From NCBI RefSeq assembly GCF_004343605.1, contig NZ_POSF01000014.1, positions 248,001 through 312,000 of the forward strand: a DNA stretch of 64,000 nucleotides. The letters run 5' to 3'. A program made the translations under genes and the position numbers. How positions within the stretch are numbered: the stretch's first letter is position 1; the number at the start of each line of letters is the position of its first letter. Source of the stretch: Dehalobacter sp. 12DCB1 (lineage in GTDB: Bacteria > Bacillota > Desulfitobacteriia > Desulfitobacteriales > Syntrophobotulaceae). The notes beneath the pieces were generated by a model. That model did no database searches. It was not told the origin of the DNA and saw only the letters and a list, made by a program, of their open reading frames with translations. Below are positions 33,099 to 41,355 of the stretch, one piece after another.

Positions 33099-35102
33099 TT
33101 ATTTTGCCTCCTTATTCAATTTGGAGAAAAGTTCTGCATGTTTTGAAAGTAAATAATCCATCGTAAAGTTAGGATCATTGCTTACTTCATAATTAAGCTT
33201 CTTCTTCAAAAACTCATATCTAAACTTATTTTTTTGTATTACTGAAGACCATTTTAGAACTGAAATTGATATGTTTCCTGCATTATAATAATTTCCTTCT
33301 CCGATTACCTGATTTTTTAACGTTTCAGTGACATCTTCATTGAATTTTTGCCCCAATAAAAAAAAGTGCCACTTAGTAGTTGCTTTATCAAACAACGGAT
33401 TTTTTGCCACAGTTAATGCATAATCCCGAATTTGATCAAGTTCCTTAAGTGTAAGTGTTAATGTTGGACGTTTAAGTTCAATAACTAAATGCTCGTAACA
33501 TTCATAGTCGGGACACGATTGCTGAAACAAACAAATATCAGGAATTCGTGATAAATCCTCTGTCGCTTCTGAGGGGATTTCAGGAATAAGATCGCTCCTA
33601 CCCAAAACTTCAATATGTTCATATAGAAGGTTTTTCAAAGAGATATCCGATGTCCCAAGATAATACTTTTCTCCGAATATCCACAACTCTTTAAGTAGGA
33701 TTTTATGGAACTGAGTTCGTTCTTTGATAGGCTTTCCTATCGAATCATTATATACCATCTGTTCAAGAGTATATATAAATGTCAGCCGATCTCCAACAGT
33801 TTTTGCCGTATCAATAATCGCCGGAAGAGTAGTATGGTTCAGCAGTTCTGCCAAATCATCCTGTTGTTGCTGCGATAGATTGAAGACTTCCGTTAGGATG
33901 GTTTGAATACTGGACGGATTGGTGTTAATTGCTTCTTTGATGAGACGATAAGTAAGCTTTTTTGTTTGTTTATTTGTTGTCCTTAGTTGAGGAACCGCTC
34001 GATTTATCTCTACTGCAAATACATCGAATACGCTTTGCTCAATCTTAGTCATTTCATCTGATGGTTCCGATTGATATGGATATATGTCTTCTTCCTTAAT
34101 CTTAATAATTTCCGCAGTAGCATCGTCTACTTCTTGGTCTTGCGTGAACTCACGAGCAAATATCCGAACCTCATTGTCAAAATAGTCGTATACAGGATCG
34201 ATCTTCCCTAAACCGAGGGTGTTATCTTGATGCATCTTTTCATAATAGCTACTAAGTAAATAGATTGATGTATCATTCTTTTGCAATGTAGAATAATCCT
34301 GCTCGTCAAAAACCACGCCTGATTCACCGCATATATATAGTTTACTAAAGTCAGACTCTTTCCAACATATTGCCACAGCCTTGGCTAGAATACTCTCTTT
34401 TCCTTTCTCTTCATATTCATAGACAAAATCGCGTTTATCGCGCTTCTTTATCAAATGCTCAGGCTCAATCTTTATACCGTTATATTTTAAGGAAACGTCG
34501 TTATACGCTAAAAGATAAGGAGCAAAAGTAGATAAAATATCGGAAATCATAATCTGATTATCAGCTAATTTTGAAATCGCACCAACGCTTTCTTCATGAA
34601 TTCCCGTTATCGTTGCGATAGTCCCTGTGTTTACATGATAGTTAACAAGCTCCGGCTTCTCACTAAATTCTACGCTCAATCTAGCCCCGGAGTTAATGCT
34701 GATTTCATAACTGTATTTTTTCGCATCAGACGCTTGATACACAGTTTTCCATTTTATGAAAGAGCCGATAGCAAAACATTTATATCTTCCTTGCCCAAGC
34801 TTTCCGTGGTATACTCGACCACCCGGGCTTTTGTTGCTATATGTCTTATCAGAACTACCATATCGGCCAAAAACATCCTGAAATCTCTCGAAAGGAATAC
34901 CGGTTCCATTATCCTTAACGATAACAGCGGTAACATTTTCTGTTCCCAAAAAGGTATCGATTTCAAATGAAACATCAATGTTCTTTGCATCGGCATCACA
35001 AGAATTCCAAATGAGTTCTTTAACGGCATCCTTCGGGGAACCTTTTATGCTACGGTCAAAAAGTTCCGGGGTCATATTTAGCTGTAACGACTGATAGGCC
35101 AT
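33099..35102 (-). CDS. GHKL-ATPase (MutL/MORC-like) with C-terminal nuclease-like domain
   Basis: Residues 20-120 form a GHKL ATPase: KDAVKELIWNSCDADAKN (Mg-binding Asn box), VKDNGTGIPFERF (G1) and KLGQGRYKCFAIGS (G2). A linker and helical middle follow. Around residues 540-590, DYECYEHLVIELKRPTLTLT has the ExK pattern and QIRDYA helix seen in nuclease-like DUF3644/PD-(D/E)xK proteins. Such MutL-like ATPases are known next to restriction-modification genes and as relatives of MORC. It heads the three-gene operon and is likely a sensor or clamp that controls restriction. Confidence 0.8.
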   Translation of the reverse strand: MAYQSLQLNMTPELFDRSIKGSPKDAVKELIWNSCDADAKNIDVSFEIDTFLGTENVTAVIVKDNGTGIPFERFQDVFGRYGSSDKTYSNKSPGGRVYHGKLGQGRYKCFAIGSFIKWKTVYQASDAKKYSYEISINSGARLSVEFSEKPELVNYHVNTGTIATITGIHEESVGAISKLADNQIMISDILSTFAPYLLAYNDVSLKYNGIKIEPEHLIKKRDKRDFVYEYEEKGKESILAKAVAICWKESDFSKLYICGESGVVFDEQDYSTLQKNDTSIYLLSSYYEKMHQDNTLGLGKIDPVYDYFDNEVRIFAREFTQDQEVDDATAEIIKIKEEDIYPYQSEPSDEMTKIEQSVFDVFAVEINRAVPQLRTTNKQTKKLTYRLIKEAINTNPSSIQTILTEVFNLSQQQQDDLAELLNHTTLPAIIDTAKTVGDRLTFIYTLEQMVYNDSIGKPIKERTQFHKILLKELWIFGEKYYLGTSDISLKNLLYEHIEVLGRSDLIPEIPSEATEDLSRIPDICLFQQSCPDYECYEHLVIELKRPTLTLTLKELDQIRDYALTVAKNPLFDKATTKWHFFLLGQKFNEDVTETLKNQVIGEGNYYNAGNISISVLKWSSVIQKNKFRYEFLKKKLNYEVSNDPNFTMDYLLSKHAELFSKLNKEAK

Positions 35103-35467
35103 CTCTAAACCTCCTATATCTTTCTATTTCAGTCTAAAGAATATACCAGAATTTCTGGAAATTGCCTTTTGTTAGCTCCTTTTTATCTCCATATACTTCC
35201 CAAGATTCCGCTCGATTTCCTAAAATCAATTTAAATAAACGGCCTTATCAGATCCATGACGATCCATTCCTCGGATTTATAAGCTCAGATCCTCCGACAG
35301 CTCTTAAATATACTAAGTATACACTCAACTTCCTCTGGCCGGTGTTGTAGCGAAGCTGCGTGTGCTTCTTCCTCACTTAAAAGGCCTTACTGTTTATCTA
35401 TCAACTATATTTTTCAGTTCTCCTATTATCATACTTGCGCACTCTCTATTAATTTTCTGTATTTTAA
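35103..35467. other. Gene-free stretch upstream of the restriction operon
   Basis: About 360 bp, AT-rich, with no open frame carrying a plausible start site on either strand. It should hold the promoter of the GHKL/Mod/Res operon (minus strand), but I see no convincing -35/-10 pair. Confidence 0.5.
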
Positions 35468-35647
35468 TTATCTTCCGCGGTTTTTCTTTCCTCGGCCATC
35501 TTTCGGTTTTTGCGCATCAACAGGAATTACCCATGCATTCCCGAAACGAACCGCTCCGGGTATACGGCCTTGGGCACAAAGCAGCTGCACCTGGCGAGGT
35601 GTAATACCCCATTTTTCTGCGGCTTTTTTCGTTGTTATCCCATCCAT
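35468..35647 (-). CDS. Small helix-turn-helix protein (59 aa)
   Basis: Starting at the ATG at 35645-35647 the protein reads MDGITTKKAAEKWGITPRQVQLLC and GRIPGAVRFGNAWVIPVDAQKPKD, a MerR/excisionase-like HTH of the type often placed beside defence or transposon genes. The longer frame to 35713 has no good site. A regulator of the restriction operon is plausible. Confidence 0.6.
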   Translation of the reverse strand: MDGITTKKAAEKWGITPRQVQLLCAQGRIPGAVRFGNAWVIPVDAQKPKDGRGKKNRGR

Positions 35648-35747
35648 TTTGAGAGTCTCCTCGAAATATTGTGGTATTAATTTTAGTATATCGCAGAAGC
35701 GAAATATAGACAATAAAAAAATAGCAATATATGGAAAGATACATAAA

Positions 35748-36218
35748 CTACTCCGCTACATTGATAACCCTTAGACCCTTTTGCCTCGCATATCTAACAG
35801 TCTGATTCGTTCCGCTAAAGGTATTAAGCTGCGCGCAGATACAAAACAAGGACCGATCGACAATGTACCGATTACATTTTTTTATGCACCAATCATTATA
35901 CTCTTCAGACACGTAGATGACTTCGTCAGCTTCTGCAATCAAATTGCGATAAAGTCCTTTTTGCTCTACATTCCAAAACGCGTCCTGATTTTTGCATGGT
36001 AATGCGAATATCAATCTAATATCTTGCCCCATTTCTTTTTTTATAATAATGAAGGATGCGGCAAGCTGGTCAAAACCGAGTGTTCCTACCGTAATAAAGT
36101 CCGTTACACCTTGGCTGATGAGGCAGTCTATCTCAAGGTCAAGGCGTTTAACTATTTGTTTAATCCTGTTACTTGGTAGTTTGTTATCCCCGGAGAAGCA
36201 GCAGGTCTTAATTTTCAT
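35748..36218 (-). CDS. SLOG/DUF1273-like protein (YpsA superfamily)
   Basis: The 156-residue protein has CCFSGDNKLPSNRI, CLISQGVTDFITVGTLGFDQLAASFIII, LIFALPCKNQDAFW, DEVIYVSEEY and FSGTNQTVRYARQKG. These are the blocks of DUF1273/YpsA proteins of the SLOG superfamily, which bind nucleotide-derived ligands. The usual GG of the loop (GGxxGFD) is GT here. SLOG proteins occur in stress and defence settings. It is divergent from an XRE regulator. Confidence 0.75.
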   Translation of the reverse strand: MKIKTCCFSGDNKLPSNRIKQIVKRLDLEIDCLISQGVTDFITVGTLGFDQLAASFIIIKKEMGQDIRLIFALPCKNQDAFWNVEQKGLYRNLIAEADEVIYVSEEYNDWCIKKCNRYIVDRSLFCICAQLNTFSGTNQTVRYARQKGLRVINVAE

Positions 36219-36237
36219 ACAATATCCTCTTTCAGTT

Positions 36238-36288
36238 TATATTTGGTGTCCCCAAATATATAAATTATATTTGGTAATACCAAATATA
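36238..36288. promoter_or_regulatory. Two matched operator palindromes in a divergent promoter
   Basis: Two dyads with the same arms and spacing, TATATTTGG-N5-CCAAATATA, lie at 36238-36260 and 36266-36288, centres 28 bp apart, between the SLOG gene and the XRE gene. They are the likely operators for the XRE protein. Confidence 0.75.
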
Positions 36289-36330
36289 TCAAGTCCCATA
36301 TTGGATATACTTTACATAGGGGGTGTATGT

Positions 36331-36576
36331 TTGAAAAAACGACAATTACCGCTTGGCGACCGAAATATGATTGGCGCTCATGTGACGAAGGCGCGTGAAA
36401 ACCTTGGAATGAAGCAAGTTGAGCTTCTTACGAAACTGCAAGCAGCAGGAATTGACATCAGCATTCCGGCACTTTCCCTCCTGGAAGGGCAAAAGCGCCC
36501 CGTTTCTGATTTGGAATTGAACGCTCTGGCAGATATATTAATGGTTTCTGTAGACTGGCTTTTAGGTAGAGGGTGA
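36331..36576 (+). CDS. XRE-family regulator (81 aa)
   Basis: The TTG at 36331, after GGGGGTG, gives LKKRQLPLGDRNMIGAHVTKAREN, followed by LGMKQVELLTKLQ, SIPALSLLEGQKR and LADILMVSVDWLLG, a minimal XRE helix-turn-helix. Two palindromes precede it (36238-36288), so it probably controls itself and the SLOG gene. Confidence 0.72.
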   Translation: MKKRQLPLGDRNMIGAHVTKARENLGMKQVELLTKLQAAGIDISIPALSLLEGQKRPVSDLELNALADILMVSVDWLLGRG

Positions 36577-36612
36577 AAGAAGGGCTTGCATCATGGCAAA
36601 CCCTTCTTTTTA

Positions 36613-36984
36613 TTAACCATTTATTTCATCCCTGACTATTTCATCAACTGCATTTCGAATATTGTTCATTCTCCCGACCCATTCCATCTGATTTTCGGCC
36701 TTGAGCTGCTCGGTTACCCCCTGTTGCAAGGAATATTCTCTGACTAGCCTTCCATACATCTCCAGAGCTTTAATGTCAACTTCGTGTAAGTAGGCATTGA
36801 GCCGTCCAGAAAAAAGGAATTCAGTATAAATCATCGGCTGATTTTCTTTTAGATATTTCAAATGTTCTCTACCGAATCTCCCGATTTCATATTCCTGTTT
36901 TTGTGAATCCAAACCGGAAATATGGTAATCTCCGTTTCGGGTATAGCTAATACCTATTTTCTTATCTGTGATATGCTTTTTCAT
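36613..36984 (-). CDS. tnpV: TnpV-family protein
   Basis: Starting at ATG 36982-36984 after GTGAGGAA, the protein is MKKHITDKKIGISYTRNGDYH, with IGRFGREHLKYLKENQPMIYTEFLFSGRL, QLKAENQMEWVGRMNNIRN and IVRDEI, matching the TnpV family of Clostridial mobilizable transposons. TnpV is not known to be catalytic. It follows the relaxase gene on the same strand, with 13 bases between them. Confidence 0.82.
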   Translation of the reverse strand: MKKHITDKKIGISYTRNGDYHISGLDSQKQEYEIGRFGREHLKYLKENQPMIYTEFLFSGRLNAYLHEVDIKALEMYGRLVREYSLQQGVTEQLKAENQMEWVGRMNNIRNAVDEIVRDEING

Positions 36985-36997
36985 ATTAAAATCTTCC

Positions 36998-38242
36998 TCA
37001 CCGTTCATAATCTTGTTTCCCCGCAATTGTCCATATTGCCGTTCTCTCTCTTTCCCTTCCAAAAACTTCACTTTTCCTTTCGCTCTTTGCCTTATCCGCT
37101 ATTTCCTGTACCTTTACTTCACCAATTATTTCATCAGTCCTGTCACCTCCCAAAAACCGGCGCAGCCGGTTGTAGTCTTTCTCGATTCCTTGAAGACGTT
37201 CGCCTTTTGCTTCGCTTATTTCAAGTCGTTTATATAGGCTTTGAATTTGACTATTCGCCCGATCAAGTTCCATCATCAGCTCTCTTGTCTTTTCAAAGAA
37301 CTGTGACAAGATACTGCGAATTACTTTTTTAAGCTTTTGCACCAATGGGGCTGCAACTTTCTCCCTATAACCTTTTGCCGTCATCAACGGCTTTGGTTCC
37401 GGCAATTGGTATTCCGGGTCATTATCGTAATGGCCGGCATGTTGGGCAATAAACCTTTCTTTGCTTTCCGCTGTTTGCAGCTGATCTTGAATATCCACAA
37501 GCCGAAAAAGGAAATTGTCAAGCTCTTCCTGCTTGCCGGAAATAGTTTCTTCAAGTGCAGCAACTTCTTTGACGCGCTGGACTTTTTTGTAGTCAACAAC
37601 ACTCAGGTGTTCTTCGTGGGTGCCAAGCTGTTCCCACTCTATGCCGTGACGCTCCATCACCTGCGAAAGCTGCTCTTTCTCTGATCTGACCCATTGGTTC
37701 CACTCCGTATCACCCCTGGTACCACCCGTAAATCCTTGTTTAGCCAGCGCCTGTTTAAGGGAAACACGGGTGTCCAGCCCGCGCTTGCTGCCGGTGGTAA
37801 ACGGTACAAAATCTACATGCAGGTGCGGCGTGGCCTCATCCATATGCAGATGTGCAGAAAATACTTTTAAATAGGGGTTCCGCTCTTGAAAGTTGCTCAT
37901 GAACTCACCGAGCACCTTTGCCGCGAGCTGTCCCTCCGCAGATTTTGAAGCCATATTTTCCATGTTACCCACCTGAAAAATGACCTCATAAAATAATTTC
38001 TCCTGTTTGGCGGTTCGGATTTTTTCATAATAATTGTTAATGCAGCGGTCGTCTCTGGTCTGCTTCGCATTGTATCGCTGAAGGGCATCATCAAAAAGCT
38101 CATGGTACACATCTTTGATGGGGATATTGCAATACGATTTATTAAACTGTGACCTATCGCTGTCTATATTGGAAGCAATAAACTGGCGGCTGTTGTGGTT
38201 TATCGAGCCTTTGCCGAGCATGACGCTGATCGTTCGTTTCAT
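36998..38242 (-). CDS. mob: MobV/Pre-type relaxase
   Basis: The 414-residue protein starts KRTISVMLGKGSINHNSRQF and carries HLHMDEATPHLHVDF, the HxDExTPHxH motif of MobV (Pre/Mob) relaxases, with a long coiled coil at the C-terminus (about residues 230-370). It should nick at an adjacent oriT and pilot the element to a recipient using another element's transfer channel. A hairpin-rich region with a nick-like sequence lies directly upstream (38293-38355). Confidence 0.9.
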   Translation of the reverse strand: MKRTISVMLGKGSINHNSRQFIASNIDSDRSQFNKSYCNIPIKDVYHELFDDALQRYNAKQTRDDRCINNYYEKIRTAKQEKLFYEVIFQVGNMENMASKSAEGQLAAKVLGEFMSNFQERNPYLKVFSAHLHMDEATPHLHVDFVPFTTGSKRGLDTRVSLKQALAKQGFTGGTRGDTEWNQWVRSEKEQLSQVMERHGIEWEQLGTHEEHLSVVDYKKVQRVKEVAALEETISGKQEELDNFLFRLVDIQDQLQTAESKERFIAQHAGHYDNDPEYQLPEPKPLMTAKGYREKVAAPLVQKLKKVIRSILSQFFEKTRELMMELDRANSQIQSLYKRLEISEAKGERLQGIEKDYNRLRRFLGGDRTDEIIGEVKVQEIADKAKSERKSEVFGRERERTAIWTIAGKQDYER

Positions 38243-38292
38243 CGTACTCTCCTCTTCTTTTTCGGTTGGTATCCAGCGAAGCCAAGCCGGGG

Positions 38293-38355
38293 TTTTGCGT
38301 TACTTTTTTCAAAAGTAACGCAAAAGCACTTTTGACACTACGTATCAAAAATGCT
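38293..38355. other. Candidate oriT
   Basis: A perfect 15-bp inverted repeat, TTTTGCGTTACTTTT (38293-38307) and AAAAGTAACGCAAAA (38311-38325), abuts a second repeat, AGCACTTTTGA (38325-38335) and TCAAAAATGCT (38345-38355, one mismatch). Its loop on the minus strand contains TAGTGTCAAA, resembling the TAGTGTG/TTA nick region of MobV plasmids. It lies 51 bp upstream of the relaxase start. Confidence 0.6.
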
Positions 38356-38407
38356 TTGCGCCCTGCCGGGATTATAGCAGCTTTTACCGCCTGGTGCCTT
38401 GCGGCGC

Positions 38408-38479
38408 GTGACGATGTGACGATATTTCTGATAGTGAGCCCATCCTGCAAATTATCGTCACATCGTCACATATCGTCAC
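38408..38479. repeat. Iteron-like GTGACGAT repeats
   Basis: GTGACGAT occurs twice in tandem (38408-38415, 38416-38423) and its complement ATCGTCAC three times (38454-38461, 38462-38469, 38472-38479), the last overlapping the stop codon of the RepA-like gene. Convergent iterons next to a RepA-like gene are the expected layout of a replication origin. Confidence 0.6.
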
Positions 38480-39573
38480 GCCTCATCTCGCTCAGGTGTA
38501 AGCTTGATCGTTCTGCCAAAATGGTTTCGATTGCTTTCGTAGCGAATATTGTATTCGTTCCACAATCTCTCCGCTCCAACGTTGAGCCGCCGTGTCAGCA
38601 CATTTGGTTGTATTTCCAGACCCAGCATTGCAATCAACTCTGAGGCGCTGCCATGCCATTGCAAGTCTCTTATCCTCAGAAAATCAGCTATAGCTTCCAA
38701 AATTGGATCGGGCGGTTCTTGCCAAAGTTCCGTTTCTGCTTTGGTCAGCTGCCAAATACAGCGCTCCCGATCAAACAGCAGGTGTAACCGCTGATCCTGC
38801 TGGTCTCTCCCAACCACATCCAAGATTGCCCTATTATCGTTCCGTTTATCTTTCTGCATCAGAAAAGCGCCATCCGCTGCACCAAGAAGTCCGTTAGTTC
38901 CTGAGATAGTATCAAAGCAGTCCCCCGCTTCCTGTTTGCGAGTATGGTGTACAAGTATGAGGCAAAGCCTCAGCCTGTCCGCAAACTGTTTAAGCCGTGT
39001 TACAATTTCATAATCACTGGCATAGCTGTATTTTTCACTGCCGATCTCGCGGATTTTCTGAAGAGTATCAATGATAACCAACACCGTTTCCGGATGTTCT
39101 TGGATGAACTTATCAAGCTGGCTATCCAGCCCATCCTTCAAATTTTTCGCATGCGTCGAGAGATAGAAATTATCCGAACTGTCTATTCCAAACATACGTG
39201 ATAATCTCTTTTGCAATCTGGCATAATCGTCCTCCAGGGCGAGATAGAGCGTCGTTCCCTTATGGACAGGAAATTCCCACAAAGGTAAGCCACTGCTTAC
39301 ATGATAACCGAGCTGGGCCATGAAGAAGGACTTCCCAATTTTCGGCGCTCCGGCAAACAGATAAACCCCGCTGCAAAGTAGGCTTCCAATAACCTGAATT
39401 CTGGGCGGATACACCGTGTCAAACAATTCCGTCATAGAAACGGCGCTGAGAAAATCCGGATTGATATTTTGTCCTGTTTCGGATATACTTTTTTTGCTTA
39501 ATAGCGTAAGTGGCTGCCCTTCGCCTGTTGCCTCAGACGAAGCCCGGGCAGTCGCTTTTTCTGTTTTGGTCAT
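38476..39573 (-). CDS. RepA-like AAA ATPase
   Basis: The 365-residue protein has a RecA-like core: Walker A FAGAPKIGKSFFMAQLG, LYLALEDDYARLQKRLSRMFG, Walker B VLVIIDTLQKIRE and CLILVHHTRKQEAGD with SGTNGLLGAADGAF. This is the hexameric RepA helicase type used by mobilizable plasmids and elements. C-terminal segment is a winged-helix-like domain. It may unwind a replication origin of the excised element; the GTGACGAT repeats lie at its 3' end. Genuine start uncertain between 39573 and the internal MTELFDT. Confidence 0.8.
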   Translation of the reverse strand: MTKTEKATARASSEATGEGQPLTLLSKKSISETGQNINPDFLSAVSMTELFDTVYPPRIQVIGSLLCSGVYLFAGAPKIGKSFFMAQLGYHVSSGLPLWEFPVHKGTTLYLALEDDYARLQKRLSRMFGIDSSDNFYLSTHAKNLKDGLDSQLDKFIQEHPETVLVIIDTLQKIREIGSEKYSYASDYEIVTRLKQFADRLRLCLILVHHTRKQEAGDCFDTISGTNGLLGAADGAFLMQKDKRNDNRAILDVVGRDQQDQRLHLLFDRERCIWQLTKAETELWQEPPDPILEAIADFLRIRDLQWHGSASELIAMLGLEIQPNVLTRRLNVGAERLWNEYNIRYESNRNHFGRTIKLTPERDEA

Positions 39574-39899
39574 TGGGCATCCTCCTTCATGCCGTTTACT
39601 GTTTCCATTACCAGCCGAAAAAGAGATAGAAACTCTTCATTTGCATCCCCACATTGTTCCATCCGTTTAAGTTCGGTTAGAATGGCAACCAGCTCATTTC
39701 GCAGTGCGCGGTGAACCCTTGGATTGCCTTGAACGACAACCTCTCTTTCAGTGAGGCGACGGATAATGTAGTCTTGTTTATTGAGGCCGGAAAGTTTCAC
39801 GCGGCGGTTCAAATCATCGCTTTCTTCCTGTGACATCCGAAAAGCGACCGTTACATTTCTCCATCTGCCCTTATGGTCCAAATTCTTTTCCAACTTCAA
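39570..39899 (-). CDS. MobC-like relaxosome accessory protein
   Basis: The 109-residue protein begins DHKGRWRNVTVAFRMSQEESDDLNRRVKLSGLNKQDYIIRRLTEREVVVQG, a ribbon-helix-helix type head of MobC-like proteins, followed by LRNELVAILTELKRMEQCG. It should assist the relaxase at oriT. It overlaps genes on both sides by 4 bases. Confidence 0.7.
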   Translation of the reverse strand: MKLEKNLDHKGRWRNVTVAFRMSQEESDDLNRRVKLSGLNKQDYIIRRLTEREVVVQGNPRVHRALRNELVAILTELKRMEQCGDANEEFLSLFRLVMETVNGMKEDAQ

Positions 39900-40966
39900 A
39901 CCCTCCTCTCCATGTCCAATTTATCTGCTATCTCCTTTTGTTTGGAAGGAAAGAGATGCGCGTAGCGATAGGTAATGTCAATACTCTCATGGCCCAGGCG
40001 ATCAGCAACAGCGACTGCGGAAAATCCCATCTCGATGAGAAGAGATGCGTGGGAATGTCTTAAATCATGGATTCTAATGCGCTTTACTTTGGTTTCTTTG
40101 CAGCCCCTGTCCATTTCATGGTGAAGATAACTTTTGGTAACCGGGAAAATCCTGTCTTTTTCTTCAAATCCATACAGTGATTTCAGATAGTCCTGCATTT
40201 CGCCGCTTAGGAAATCCGGCATCTTTATAATCCGGTTGCTCTTTGGTGTTTTCGGCTCGGTAACAATATCTTCACCCTGTATCCGTTGATAGGATTTGCT
40301 GATAGTAACTGTACTTTTGGGGAAATTAAAATCTTTTGCCGTTAGCGCCAGCAGCTCCCCTAACCGGATACCGCACCAGTAGAGCATTTCGAAAGCATAG
40401 AAAGAAATTGGTTTTTCCATCATTGCGTCAGCAAATTTCAGATATTCCTCCTTGGTCCAAAACAACATTTCTTTGGTTTTCTCTTTGCCCATGTTCCCCG
40501 CTTTCGCTGCCGGGTTGGATTTCAGTTCATAATAACGCAACGCGTGATTAAAAATGGCACTCAGTTGATTGTGCAGCGTTTTCAGATAGATCGGTGAAAA
40601 TGCTTTGCCGTTTTTATCCCGAAAAGCGATCATTACATTCTGCCAGGCAATTACATCCGAAGGCTTAATCTCATTCATTTTCTTATGGCTAAAATAGGGC
40701 AAAATCTTGTGCTCAATGATACTTTCTTTGGTCTGCCAGGTGTTTCGCTTTAAACGCTCCTTCATATCTTTAGAGTAGATTTTAACGAAAGACTCAAAGG
40801 GCATAGTGAGGTCGGCAGATTTTTGCTGTAAAAACTCCCGTTCCCATTCTAAAGCTTCCCGCCTTGTCTGAAATCCTCGCTTGACCTTCTGCTTACGTTC
40901 CCCTTGCCAATCAGTAAACCGGAAGGACGTGAACCATGTACCGTTTTTGTCCTTATATGCCGCCAT
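39896..40966 (-). CDS. int: Tyrosine integrase of the mobilizable element
   Basis: From the ATG at 40964-40966 the protein is 356 residues: arm domain (GTWFTSFRFTDWQGERKQKVKRGFQTRREALEWERE), core domain, catalytic domain with CGIRLGELLALT, RIRIHDLRHSHASLLIEMG and the Tyr in TYRYAHLFP. Homologous to the prophage integrase at 23944, which explains why both elements use the same guaA-end site. It lies near the guaA-proximal end, next to the Xis-like gene. Confidence 0.93.
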   Translation of the reverse strand: MAAYKDKNGTWFTSFRFTDWQGERKQKVKRGFQTRREALEWEREFLQQKSADLTMPFESFVKIYSKDMKERLKRNTWQTKESIIEHKILPYFSHKKMNEIKPSDVIAWQNVMIAFRDKNGKAFSPIYLKTLHNQLSAIFNHALRYYELKSNPAAKAGNMGKEKTKEMLFWTKEEYLKFADAMMEKPISFYAFEMLYWCGIRLGELLALTAKDFNFPKSTVTISKSYQRIQGEDIVTEPKTPKSNRIIKMPDFLSGEMQDYLKSLYGFEEKDRIFPVTKSYLHHEMDRGCKETKVKRIRIHDLRHSHASLLIEMGFSAVAVADRLGHESIDITYRYAHLFPSKQKEIADKLDMERRV

Positions 40967-40968
40967 AA

Positions 40969-41166
40969 TCACTGCTCCTTGATATCTTGTTTAATTCCGT
41001 AGAGTTTTTCCTGATAGTACCTTTTGCTGACCCGTCCGGCTATGGTAATAAAGCCTTGCCGCTCCAGCTCCTCATTAAGTTTGCGTACGAGCTTGTAGGC
41101 ATAGGCCGTGGATACACCCAGCTCTTCGGCGATCTCCTCGACTTTGATAAAAATCTTATTCGACAT
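40969..41166 (-). CDS. Xis-like HTH protein
   Basis: The ATG at 41164-41166 after GAGGAGG gives MSNKIFIKVEEIAEELGVSTAYAYKLVRKLNEELERQG and FITIAGRVSKRYYQEKLYG. It is the paralogue of the prophage HTH protein at 20928-21131. Position directly before int suggests an excisionase or a regulator of excision. Confidence 0.75.
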   Translation of the reverse strand: MSNKIFIKVEEIAEELGVSTAYAYKLVRKLNEELERQGFITIAGRVSKRYYQEKLYGIKQDIKEQ

Positions 41167-41191
41167 CTTGAATCTCCTCCTCAAAATTTAC

Positions 41192-41334
41192 TAAACAATT
41201 TTGTTTAATTATTCGTATTGTATTAAACATATTTGTTTAAGTCAATAAGTTCTCAGGATATTTCCTAAACTTTTTTGTTTAGATATTGCAATTTTATCTT
41301 CAATTGGCTATACTGTACAAAACATATTTGTTTA
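41192..41334. promoter_or_regulatory. Four TAAACA-N4-TGTTTA operator copies
   Basis: Copies: TAAACAATTTTGTTTA (41192-41207), TAAACATATTTGTTTA (41224-41239), TAAACTTTTTTGTTTA (41266-41281) and AAAACATATTTGTTTA (41319-41334). They fill the divergent region between the Xis-like gene and the XRE repressor, so they are probably its operators; a fifth copy lies at 25246. Confidence 0.78.
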
Positions 41335-41355
41335 GTCTCAACTGGAGGAATCCCT

